A stretch of DNA of 64,000 nucleotides from Rhodoplanes tepidamans (GTDB taxonomy: Bacteria > Pseudomonadota > Alphaproteobacteria > Rhizobiales > Xanthobacteraceae). Below are positions 51,802 through 60,069 of this stretch, piece by piece; the stretch's first letter is position 1; each line of letters starts with the position of its first letter. Position numbers and translations under genes: made by a program. Below the pieces are notes generated by a model. That model saw nothing but the letters and a program-made list of their open reading frames with translations, made no database searches and was not told where the DNA came from. The stretch lies in contig NZ_JAUSUJ010000011.1 in NCBI RefSeq assembly GCF_030813915.1, positions 1 through 64,000 on the forward strand, given 5' to 3'.

Positions 51802-53475
51802 ATGTCGTTAGCCGCCGAGCGTTCCGACTCCGACCCCGATCTCGTCACCCTGGCCCATGCGGCTGCCGCGGCGCTGGACGCTGTTCTGGCCGATGCCGTC
51901 CGCAGCGTGCGGGCCCGCGTCGCGGCGCCGGCGCCCGGCGGCAAGCCGTTCGACCGCGAGCAACGCGCCACCCACGGCCTCGCCTGGCTCGCCACCTATG
52001 CCGAGGCGGTGCGCCAGCTCGCCGCCTATGCGGCCCGCATGAGCGAGGCCGGCACGCTCGGCGAGATCGAGGATCTGGTGGTCCGCATCGGGCTCGGCGA
52101 ATACGTCGCCCAGGTCGCCGGCGGCATCCCGATGAGCCAGGGCGAGTTCGTGCGGCCCGCCGATCTGGGACTCGACACCGCCGACGTGCTGCGCCGGCTC
52201 GGCCCCTCGCTCGACGCGCTGGCGGCGACCGGCAACACGCCGGAGAACCGCGCCCGCCTGGTCGAGCTGATGCGCCAGCACCACGGCGCCACCGTCGGCG
52301 ACTGCGGCCTCGAGGAGACCTACGAGCAGATCCGCGAGGAGATGCGCAAGTTCGCCGACAGCGAGGTGATCCCGCACGCCCACGGCTGGCACCGCGCCAA
52401 CGCCTACATCCCGATGGAGACGGTCCAGCACATGGCCGATCTCGGCGTGTTCGGCCTGACCATCCCGGAAGAGTACGGCGGCATGGGCCTCGGCAAGGAG
52501 TCGATGTGCGTCGTCTCCGAGGAGCTGTCGCGGGGATACATCGGGGTCGGGTCGCTCGGCACCCGCTCGGAGATCGCCGCCGAGCTGATCCTGTGCGGCG
52601 GCACCGAGGAGCAGAAGCAGTACTGGCTGCCCAAGATCGCGTCGGGCGAGATCCTGCCGACCGCGGTGTTCACCGAGCCGAACACCGGCTCCGACCTCGC
52701 CTCGCTGCGCACCCGCGCCACTCGCGAGGGCGACGTCTACGTCGTCAACGGCAACAAGACCTGGATCACCCATCCGGTGCGGGCCGACCTGATGACGCTG
52801 CTGGTCCGCACCAACCCCAAGGATCCGGGCTACCAGGGCCTCTCGATGCTGCTGGCCGAGAAGCCGCGCGGCGACGACGCTGACCCGTTCCCGGCCGAGG
52901 GCATGTCCGGCACCGAGATCGAGGTGCTCGGCTATCGCGGCATGAAGGAGTACGAGATCGCCTTCGACGGCTTCACGGTGCCGGTCGCCAACCTGCTCGG
53001 CGGCGTCGAGGGGCAGGGCTTCAAGCAGCTCATGCAGACCTTCGAGGCGGCCCGCATCCAGACCGCGGCGCGCGCCATCGGCGTGGCGCAGGCGGCCATG
53101 GAGGAGGCGCTCGCCTATGCCGAGACGCGCGTCCAGTTCGGCCAGCCGATCGTCGCCTTCCCGCGCGTCTCCGACAAGATCGCCATGATGGCGGCGGAGA
53201 TCATGATCGCGCGCCAGATCACGTACTTCGCCGCCAAGGAGAAGGACGAGGGCAAGCGCTGCGACCTCGAGGCCGGCATGGCCAAGCTGCTCGCCGCCCG
53301 CGTCGCCTGGGCGGCGGCCGACAACGCGGTGCAGATCCACGGCGGCAACGGCTTCGCGCTCGAATACCGCATCTCGCGCATCCTCTGCGACGCCCGCATC
53401 CTGTCGATCTTCGAGGGCGCCGCCGAGATCCAGGCCCAGGTCATCGCCCGCCGCCTGATGGACACGCGGAACTGA
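51802..53475 (+). CDS. mcd: (2S)-methylsuccinyl-CoA dehydrogenase
   Basis: A 557-residue flavin-dependent acyl-CoA dehydrogenase. The length exceeds common family members by about 170 residues because of an N-terminal domain (HGLAWLATYAEAVRQLAAYA; GEYVAQVAGGIPMSQGE; GNTPENRARLVELM), which is the hallmark of methylsuccinyl-CoA dehydrogenase of the ethylmalonyl-CoA pathway. The catalytic core has GVGSLGTRSEIAAELILCGG, FTEPNTGSDLASLRTRA and EYRISRILCDARILSIFEGAAEIQ. GGAGAAG precedes the ATG. The enzyme makes mesaconyl-CoA during acetyl-CoA assimilation without isocitrate lyase. Confidence 0.93.
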   Translation: MSLAAERSDSDPDLVTLAHAAAAALDAVLADAVRSVRARVAAPAPGGKPFDREQRATHGLAWLATYAEAVRQLAAYAARMSEAGTLGEIEDLVVRIGLGEYVAQVAGGIPMSQGEFVRPADLGLDTADVLRRLGPSLDALAATGNTPENRARLVELMRQHHGATVGDCGLEETYEQIREEMRKFADSEVIPHAHGWHRANAYIPMETVQHMADLGVFGLTIPEEYGGMGLGKESMCVVSEELSRGYIGVGSLGTRSEIAAELILCGGTEEQKQYWLPKIASGEILPTAVFTEPNTGSDLASLRTRATREGDVYVVNGNKTWITHPVRADLMTLLVRTNPKDPGYQGLSMLLAEKPRGDDADPFPAEGMSGTEIEVLGYRGMKEYEIAFDGFTVPVANLLGGVEGQGFKQLMQTFEAARIQTAARAIGVAQAAMEEALAYAETRVQFGQPIVAFPRVSDKIAMMAAEIMIARQITYFAAKEKDEGKRCDLEAGMAKLLAARVAWAAADNAVQIHGGNGFALEYRISRILCDARILSIFEGAAEIQAQVIARRLMDTRN

Positions 53476-53774
53476 GGAGCAGGTCGCGCCGACGCGTGTT
53501 CCGTTTCGTCTTCGCCCGGAGGAGCCCGCGCCTCGGCGTCTCGACGGGCGCGGGCGGGCGTCGGCCGTCGATCCCGGTTCGGCCGGTGGGCGATGGGTCG
53601 GATCGCTGCCGGCCTCCGGCGTGACATGGCCACCCTGCGTGAGATGGCCACAGGTGCGAGGTGCACTCCCGTGGAGCGCTCCTCGCCGTGCGATCGAGGT
53701 TCGATCGAAGCGTTCACTCTCACGTCGGCGGCGTCCGCCGGGCGCGGGGCGGCAAGGCGCGGTCCGGTCGCTTC
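53476..53774. other. intergenic region, nothing identified
   Basis: This 299-base stretch separates mcd from the convergent GGDEF-EAL gene. I see no gene, repeat or clear terminator. Confidence 0.4.
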
Positions 53775-55862
53775 TCAGGCCACTGCGACGATGCGGTCCC
53801 CGGCGAGCAGCTCGGCGACCTCGGCCGCCGGCATCGGGCGGCCGAACAGAAAGCCCTGCGCCTGGCCGCAGCCATTGCTTCTCAGCATGTAGAGCTGCTC
53901 CGCCGTCTCCACGCCCTCGGCCGTGGTGATCATGCCGAGCCCGTTGGCGACCTCGACGATTCCGCGCACGATGGTTATGCAGTCGAGGTCGTGTGGCAGC
54001 TCCTTCACGAACGAGCGGTCGACCTTGACCTTGCTGAACGGGAAGCAGCGCAGATATTTGAGCGACGAGTAGCCGGTGCCGAAGTCGTCCACGGCGATCC
54101 GCACGCCCATGCTGCGGAGCTCGCTCAGCGTCTCGTGGATGAGCTTGTTGTCCTCGAGCACGACGGTCTCGGTGATCTCGACCTCGAGCCGATGACCCGG
54201 GAAGCCGGAGCGCTCGAGCGCCTCGCGGGTCGTGTCGACCAGCTTCGAGTTCCGAAACTGGACCGACGACAGGTTGACGGCCAGCGACACGTCGTTCGGC
54301 CACAGCGCGGCCTCGGCGCAGGCGTGGTGCAGCACCCATTCGCCGATCGAGGCGATCAGGCCGGTTTCCTCCGCGAGGGGGATGAAGTCCGCCGGGCGGA
54401 TCAGGCCGCGCTCGGGGTGGTTCCAGCGCACCAGCGCTTCGAATCCCTCGATCCGATTGGTGGCGATGTCGGTCCACGGCTGGTAGTGGATGACGAACTC
54501 GTCGCGGGCGGCGGCGCGACGCAAGTCGTCCTCGAGATCGCGGCGGGCCTTGATGGCGGCGTCCATCGCCGGCTCGTAGAAGCGGAAGGTGCGACGCCCG
54601 TCGTTCTTGGCATTGTAGAGCGCGATGTCGGCCTGGGTGAGCAGATCGTAAGGGTCGAGCGCGCGGTCGGTCGCGACCGCGATGCCGACGCTCGCCGACA
54701 CCCGGACCTGCTGGTCCTTGATCACGTAGGTGGAGCTCAGCTCGTCGACGATGCGGCTGGCGAGCGCGCTGGCGTCGGCGGCCGAGTCGACGGGGTCCTG
54801 GAGCAGGGCGAACTCGTCGCCGCCCATGCGGGCGACGGTGTCGGTCCGGCGGACACACCGTCGCAGGCGCTCGGCGACGATCCGCAGCAGACTGTCGCCG
54901 ATCGGGTGGCCCAGCGTGTCGTTCACGGCCTTGAAGCCGTCGAGATCGATGCAGTGCAGGGCCACGCCGCGGCCCGGGGCCCTTCCGCTTGTGAGCGCCG
55001 AATCGAGGCGCTGGTGGAACAGCGTCCGATTGGCGAGATCGGTGAGCGTGTCGTGATGTGCAAGGTGGACGATGTGGGCCTCGTTGCGCCGTCGCTCGGT
55101 CACGTCGATCATGGCGACCAGCACGGCGGCGCGGCCGTCGTACTCGATCGAGCAGGAGTGGACGCAGACCTCGATCGGGGTGCCGTCGGCCGTGCGGTGG
55201 TGCACGACTTCTTCGTCCGCAGCGTTCAGTCCGAATCCGTCCAGGTCGTCGCTGCCCTCGTTGTCGACGAGGGCGTCCGTGGTCATCGCGAGCAGCTCGG
55301 CGCGATCGTAGCCGTAGAGTGCGAGGAACGCCCGGTTGGCGGCGAGGAATCGCTGGCTCTGCGCCTCGATCACCGCCAGCGGGATCGGATTCGCCTCGAA
55401 CATCCGGTCGAGCGTGCGGGTGCGCGGCGCCGCGATCTCGACGTCGGTCGCCCTGATCAGCAGGCCGCCGTCGCGCGTCCGGCGTTCCTCGATGCGAGCC
55501 CGCCGGTTGCCGGCGAGCGTCAGATCGTAATCGGTGTCGTGTCCGTGCTGGGCGATGCGTTCGGCCAGCCACGCGTCCTCGCGGCCGATCGCGTCGGTGA
55601 AGCAGGCGCGCGCCAGCCCGTCCCGGAGCCAGTCCATGAACGACTGCCCGGCCCGCGGCGCGACGCCGGCGTCTCCGGTGAGCGCCGCCCAGCGCGGGTT
55701 CCAGGCGACCAGCCGGTTGTTTGCATCGAACACGGCGAGCGCCACCGGGGCCGCCTCGAACGCTGCGACTGCCGCGTGCGGCGGGCACGAGACGACATCG
55801 GCCGTCGTCGAGCCATCGGGCTCCGCGCTCACCTCTACTCTCTGTATAGCCAGGCTAGTCAC
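53775..55862 (-). CDS. PAS-PAS-GGDEF-EAL cyclic-di-GMP protein 1
   Basis: A 695-residue soluble protein. Two PAS-like regions (30-140, 150-270) precede the GGDEF domain (270-435, motif RMGGDEF at 345-351, I-site RxxD at 338-341) and an EAL domain (445-690: EGFEALVRW, ITETVVLED, DDFGTGYSS, EGVET). Both catalytic motifs are complete, so it may both make and degrade cyclic-di-GMP. GTG start with AGGTGA upstream. It is the first of three related genes here. No membrane segment is seen. Confidence 0.92.
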   Translation of the reverse strand: MTSLAIQRVEVSAEPDGSTTADVVSCPPHAAVAAFEAAPVALAVFDANNRLVAWNPRWAALTGDAGVAPRAGQSFMDWLRDGLARACFTDAIGREDAWLAERIAQHGHDTDYDLTLAGNRRARIEERRTRDGGLLIRATDVEIAAPRTRTLDRMFEANPIPLAVIEAQSQRFLAANRAFLALYGYDRAELLAMTTDALVDNEGSDDLDGFGLNAADEEVVHHRTADGTPIEVCVHSCSIEYDGRAAVLVAMIDVTERRRNEAHIVHLAHHDTLTDLANRTLFHQRLDSALTSGRAPGRGVALHCIDLDGFKAVNDTLGHPIGDSLLRIVAERLRRCVRRTDTVARMGGDEFALLQDPVDSAADASALASRIVDELSSTYVIKDQQVRVSASVGIAVATDRALDPYDLLTQADIALYNAKNDGRRTFRFYEPAMDAAIKARRDLEDDLRRAAARDEFVIHYQPWTDIATNRIEGFEALVRWNHPERGLIRPADFIPLAEETGLIASIGEWVLHHACAEAALWPNDVSLAVNLSSVQFRNSKLVDTTREALERSGFPGHRLEVEITETVVLEDNKLIHETLSELRSMGVRIAVDDFGTGYSSLKYLRCFPFSKVKVDRSFVKELPHDLDCITIVRGIVEVANGLGMITTAEGVETAEQLYMLRSNGCGQAQGFLFGRPMPAAEVAELLAGDRIVAVA

Positions 55863-56255
55863 AATTGGTCACCTAGTTTTCCAGAGTGTTTCTATAACAC
55901 GTTGCGTCACCAGATTTATCACAAGTAAATACCGTGCTTAAGGGCTGGTGAGTATGTGTCTGTGGTTTGAAGTCACGGTAAATGAAGAGAAGGGGATCCT
56001 GCTTCGGACGTGACATTTCCGCGATGCTGCCTGCTTTCCTCTTCAGTTTCGACGAGCGTCGTCGAGCAGAAGACGTCCGCAAGCTGACGACCCAGAAGTA
56101 CTTTGAGTAAATTTAAATCATTCGCTGACGCGCGCGCTTCTGGTCGTCGGGTCGGTCCCGCCGTGTCGCGGATGTCGAAGCGGTCTGTACGCGAGGAATT
56201 CATGCTGGGTCGCCTGGTTGATCGCATCCGGCCGCCGTCTCGCCGCTGCCGGTGC
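55863..56255. other. AT-rich intergenic region between GGDEF-EAL genes
   Basis: No gene is seen in this 393-base gap. It is AT-rich at both ends (55862-55930 and 56100-56135) and contains a perfect dyad TCGACGA-GCG-TCGTCGA at 56049-56065. It must hold the promoter of protein 1 and the 3' end of protein 2. Confidence 0.5.
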
Positions 56256-58406
56256 CTAGGCGGTGATCCGGGTCTCCTCGCGCAGCAGCGTAGCGGCCTG
56301 CGGGGCGGGCATCGCGGCGCCGAACAGGTGGCCCTGGGCATGCGTGCAGCCGTTGCCGCGCAGCACGTAGAGCTGCTCGGGAGTCTCGACGCCCTCGGCC
56401 GTCGTCATCATGCCGAGCCCGTTGGCGAGCTCGACGATGCCGTGGACGATCGTGACGCAGTCGAGATCGTGCGGCAGCTCGCGCACGAAGGAGCGGTCGA
56501 TCTTGATCTTGCTGAACGGGAACCGGCGCAGGTAGCTGAGCGACGAGTAGCCGGTGCCGAAATCGTCCATGACGATGCGCACCCCCATGTTGCGCAGGTC
56601 GTACAGAATGTCGCGGATCAGGTTGTTGTCCTCGAGCAGGAGGGTCTCGGTGACCTCGAGCTCCAGCCGGTGCGCCGGCAGGCCCGACGCGACCAGTGCC
56701 TCGTGCACCGACTGCACCAGCCCGCCGCTGCGGAACTGGACCGGCGACAGGTTGATGGCGAGGAACACGTGGTTCGGCCATTTCGCCGCCTCGGTGCAGG
56801 CCTGGTGCAGCACCCGCTCGCCGATCGCCGAGATCAGGCCGATCTCCTCGGCCAGCGGGATGAATTCGGCCGGGCCGATCGGCCCGTTCTCGGGATGGGT
56901 CCAGCGCAGTAGCGCCTCGAATCCCTCGATCCGATTGCTCGCGAGGTCGATCCAGGGCTGGTAGTGCACCTCGAACTCGTCGCGGGCGTAGGCGGCCCGC
57001 ATGCTGACCTCCAGGGCGCGCCGTGCCTTCAGCTGGACGTCCATCTCGGGGGCGAAGAAGCAGTGGGCCCTGCGGCCGCCGCCCTTCGCCTGGTAGAGGG
57101 CGATGTCGGCCTGGGTGAGCAGGTCGTTCGGGTCGTGCGAGGGGCTCGTCGCCAGCGCGATGCCGATGCTGGCCGAGAGCTGGATCTCGTTGCCGTTGAT
57201 GACGTAGGGGGCGCTGAGCGACTCGATGACCCGGATGGCGAGCGCGCTCGCCTCCTGCGGGGCGCAGACGCCCTCCTGGATCACGGCGAACTCGTCGCCG
57301 CCAATGCGCGCGACGGTGTCTTCCTGGCGGACGCAGCGGCGCAGACGCTCGGCGACGATCCGCAGGAGGCCGTCACCGACCGGGTGGCCGAGGCTGTCGT
57401 TGACGTTCTTGAAATGGTCGAGGTCGACGCAGTGCAGCGCGACGCTGCCGTTCGGATCGCGCTCGCGGGCGAGCGCCTTCTCCAGGCGCTGGTGGAACAG
57501 GGTCCGGTTGGCGAGGTCGGTCAGCGCGTCGTGATGGGCCAGGTGGGTGATGTGGGTCTCCTGGCGCCGGCGCTCGGTGACGTCGAGGAGGGCGACCAGC
57601 ATGGCCGGCCGGTTTTCCCACGCGATCGGCCGTGCATAGACGCAGACGTCGATCTCGGCGCCGTCGGCGCGGCGGTGGCGCCAGATCCAGTCGCCTTCGG
57701 AGTCGGCGTCGGCGCCGCCGGGCATCGTCCCGGGCCGCCGCGGGTCGGGCCAGCCGGTCTCGTGCGCCGTCATCATCAGGAGCTCGGCGCGCCCGTATCC
57801 GTACAGAGCCGTGGTGGCGTCGTTGACGGCGAGATATCGCCCGCTGGCGCGGTCGAGCACCGCGAGGGCGATCGGGTTGCTGTCGAACAGCCGGCCGAGC
57901 GCGTGCTCGCGGCGCTTCATGTCGGTGATGTCGACCAGCGCGACGAGCGTCCCGGCGGTCGTGCGCCGTTCCTCGACGCGAAGCCAGCGGCCGTTCGCCA
58001 GCCGATGCTCGTGGGTGCTGTCCTCGCGCCGGTGCAGCGCCATCCGGATCCGCAGCCAATCCTCCTCGCGGCCGACGGCGTCGGCGTAGATCCCGGCGGC
58101 GAGCGCGACGCGCAGCCACGCCTCGAAGGTCAGGCCGGCCGGCGACGGTCCGTCCTGCCCCGAGACGATCTCGACGTACCGGCTGTTCCAGCGGGCATGG
58201 CGATCGTCGTGGTCGAGCAGGGCTAGTCCCATCGACGCCGCCTCGAAGGCCTTTATGGCGAGGTCGTCGCCATCCGGGGACGTCGCCGCTGCGACCGCCG
58301 GTTCTGTCGATCCCTCCGTGTCATGGTGCTGCGATCCGGACAGATGATCGGGCGGGTCGGCGGGCGTAGCCTTCACCAGAAAGGCGTGGAAACCGTCGAG
58401 CAGCAT
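56256..58406 (-). CDS. PAS-PAS-GGDEF-EAL cyclic-di-GMP protein 2
   Basis: A 716-residue soluble protein, paralogous to protein 1 (closely similar PAS, GGDEF and EAL regions). Motifs: VRQEDTVARIGGDEF (I-site RQED and GGDEF), EGFEALLRW, VTETLLLED, MDDFGTGYSS, EGVET. Shared PAS sequence GREEDWL, RWLRVEERRT, DITD-KRRE, AVND, YGY with protein 3 shows that the three arose by duplication. The start at 58406 (MLLDGFHAFLV) is chosen over a longer frame upstream. Confidence 0.9.
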   Translation of the reverse strand: MLLDGFHAFLVKATPADPPDHLSGSQHHDTEGSTEPAVAAATSPDGDDLAIKAFEAASMGLALLDHDDRHARWNSRYVEIVSGQDGPSPAGLTFEAWLRVALAAGIYADAVGREEDWLRIRMALHRREDSTHEHRLANGRWLRVEERRTTAGTLVALVDITDMKRREHALGRLFDSNPIALAVLDRASGRYLAVNDATTALYGYGRAELLMMTAHETGWPDPRRPGTMPGGADADSEGDWIWRHRRADGAEIDVCVYARPIAWENRPAMLVALLDVTERRRQETHITHLAHHDALTDLANRTLFHQRLEKALARERDPNGSVALHCVDLDHFKNVNDSLGHPVGDGLLRIVAERLRRCVRQEDTVARIGGDEFAVIQEGVCAPQEASALAIRVIESLSAPYVINGNEIQLSASIGIALATSPSHDPNDLLTQADIALYQAKGGGRRAHCFFAPEMDVQLKARRALEVSMRAAYARDEFEVHYQPWIDLASNRIEGFEALLRWTHPENGPIGPAEFIPLAEEIGLISAIGERVLHQACTEAAKWPNHVFLAINLSPVQFRSGGLVQSVHEALVASGLPAHRLELEVTETLLLEDNNLIRDILYDLRNMGVRIVMDDFGTGYSSLSYLRRFPFSKIKIDRSFVRELPHDLDCVTIVHGIVELANGLGMMTTAEGVETPEQLYVLRGNGCTHAQGHLFGAAMPAPQAATLLREETRITA

Positions 58407-58451
58407 GAAACGGGTCCCCCTCCGGGCGGCGCGATTAAGCAGGCGTCGCGG

Positions 58452-58476
58452 TGTGCTAGTACCCAAAAATAGCACA
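58452..58476. promoter_or_regulatory. AT-centred dyad upstream of protein 2
   Basis: TGTGCTA-N11-TAGCACA, two perfect 7-bp arms around GTACCCAAAAA, 46 bases before the chosen start. It is a possible operator or leader hairpin. Confidence 0.45.
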
Positions 58477-58600
58477 ATCGGGTTAGGTTGCATTTTCTAT
58501 TACAAGTAGTAATTAACGGTGTATTGATGAACAGCGTGCATTGCACGAGAACGGCAGGGTCCGCCGCGACTTGGGTCGCGGCCTCGGCGCCGGTCATGCG

Positions 58601-58655
58601 TCGCGGTGTGGCGGCTCGCCAGCAGAGCCTCGGCGGCGCCGGCCGGCTCGGCGCC
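58601..58655 (-). pseudogene. relic of a GGDEF-EAL gene 3' end
   Basis: These 55 bases match the 3' end of the protein 3 gene (60079-60133) at about 46 of 55 positions. On the minus strand they encode AEALLASRHTAT, compared with AEALLASRRTAA at the protein 3 C-terminus. No upstream domain of that gene is present, so this is what remains of a fourth copy or of a duplication junction. Confidence 0.55.
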
Positions 58656-58829
58656 GCTGATCGCAGGCCCGGGGCGTCGACCGATCAGCAGGACGGCGCC
58701 CGTCCGCGGCGGTGGCGGCGATCCGGCCTCCCCGATCCCGCGGCGCCGCGAGCCGGGTGACAGGCATCGGCCGCGAGCACAGCGAGTGCGTGTCGTGTTG
58801 CCGTGTGATCCGATCAGGGGGAGATGGCA

Positions 58830-60020
58830 ATGCCCGAGTACATGATCCTCCGCAATCTCGCGACGCCCCGCACGGCCAGCGGTTTCGAGCGCTTCGGTCC
58901 GGCCGCCACCGTGGCGGCACCGACTCCTCCCGAGCCTCGCGTCGAAACCCGGGACCTGTCGCTGCGGGACGCCCTGAACGCGACGCGCGAGTCCGACGTG
59001 GCCGCGGTCGCGATGCCGATGCCGATCCGGCTCGTGCGGCCGCTGGAGTCCGCTGTGGGAGCCGCAGCGCCCGGCGATGCGTGGGGCATCGCTGCCGTGA
59101 AGGCCGACACGTCGCCGATGACCGGCGACGGCGTGGTCGTCGCCGTGTTGGATACCGGCATCGACAAGGCGCACCCGGCCTTCGCCGGTGTCACCATCGT
59201 CGAGAACGACTTCTCGGGATCGGGGAACGGCGATCGGCAGGGCCACGGCTCGCATTGCGCCGGGACGATATTCGGCCGCGACGTCGACGGCAGGCGGATC
59301 GGAATCGCCCGCGGCGTGAAGAAGGCGCTGATCGGAAAGGTGCTGGGCGACGACGGCAGCGGCTCCTCGGACATGATCTTCCGCGGCATCCAGTGGGCGC
59401 TCGACGAGGGGGCGCATGTCATCTCGATGTCGCTCGGGTTCGATTTTCCGGGCATGGTCAGGCAAATGGAGCAGGCGGGGCTGCCGACCGAGCCGGCGGT
59501 GTCGCGCGCCCTCGAGGCCTACCGGTCGAACTTGCGGTTCTTCGATGCGCTGATGCAGATGGTCAGGGCCCGCGCCGCCTTCCTGGACACCGCCGTGGTC
59601 GTCGCCGCCACCGGCAACGAGAGCGAACGGCGCGGGGCGCGTCCGTACACGATCGCGGCGTCGCTGCCCGCCGCTTCGGAAGGCATCGTCTCGGTCGCGG
59701 CGCTCGGGCAGGGGCAGGGCGGCACGCTCGACATCGCACCGTTCTCGAACACCATGGCCCAGGTCGCCGCGCCCGGAGTCGACATCCTGTCGGTCCGGGT
59801 CGGCGGCGGGCTGCGCGCCCTGAGCGGCACCAGCATGGCCTGTCCGCACGTCGCCGGCGTCGCTGCGCTGTGGTGGCAGGCGCTGCGGTCCTCCGGCGCG
59901 CTCAGGGCGAGCGCCGGTCTCGTCATCAGCAACATTCTCGCTCACGCGCGGACCGACGGCCTGGCGCCCGGTCTGGACACGGAGGACTACGGAGCCGGAA
60001 TCGTGACGGCTCCGCAATAG
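58830..60020 (+). CDS. S8 family serine peptidase
   Basis: A 396-residue subtilisin-like peptidase without signal peptide. The triad is Asp108 (VVAVLDTGI), His139 (GHGSHCAGT) and Ser335 (LSGTSMACPHVAG), with the oxyanion Asn in ATGNE at 263. An N-terminal ~80-residue part may be a propeptide. The ATG at 58830 is preferred, since AGGGGGAG lies 6 bases upstream; 58824 is too close to it. It is encoded opposite to the flanking GGDEF-EAL genes, next to a relic of one, so it may have been inserted there. It resembles bacteriocin- or PatA/PatG-like peptidases only loosely. Confidence 0.88.
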   Translation: MPEYMILRNLATPRTASGFERFGPAATVAAPTPPEPRVETRDLSLRDALNATRESDVAAVAMPMPIRLVRPLESAVGAAAPGDAWGIAAVKADTSPMTGDGVVVAVLDTGIDKAHPAFAGVTIVENDFSGSGNGDRQGHGSHCAGTIFGRDVDGRRIGIARGVKKALIGKVLGDDGSGSSDMIFRGIQWALDEGAHVISMSLGFDFPGMVRQMEQAGLPTEPAVSRALEAYRSNLRFFDALMQMVRARAAFLDTAVVVAATGNESERRGARPYTIAASLPAASEGIVSVAALGQGQGGTLDIAPFSNTMAQVAAPGVDILSVRVGGGLRALSGTSMACPHVAGVAALWWQALRSSGALRASAGLVISNILAHARTDGLAPGLDTEDYGAGIVTAPQ

Positions 60021-60069
60021 GGCGTCCGAGGGAGCCGAACGAGCGCCGCCCTGCGACCAGCGGGAGGCC

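Larger units (their letters stand above)
58407..58829. other. intergenic region with GGDEF-EAL relic and AT-rich dyad
   Basis: This 423-base gap holds an AT-rich upstream region of protein 2 (58440-58550) with a dyad TGTGCTA/TAGCACA at 58452-58476 and a relic of an EAL gene tail at 58601-58655. No intact gene is seen. Confidence 0.55.

Noticed and set aside
51808-55788. Open frame of more than 1300 codons on the minus strand, antisense to mcd and out of frame in the GGDEF-EAL gene
   Set aside because: It is a base-composition effect; the sense frames have clear domain motifs, and this frame gives low-complexity Arg/Ala sequence.
58500-60017. Minus-strand frame opposite to the S8 peptidase gene
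   Set aside because: Antisense to an intact catalytic triad. Only its last part (58601-58655) is of interest, as an EAL gene relic.
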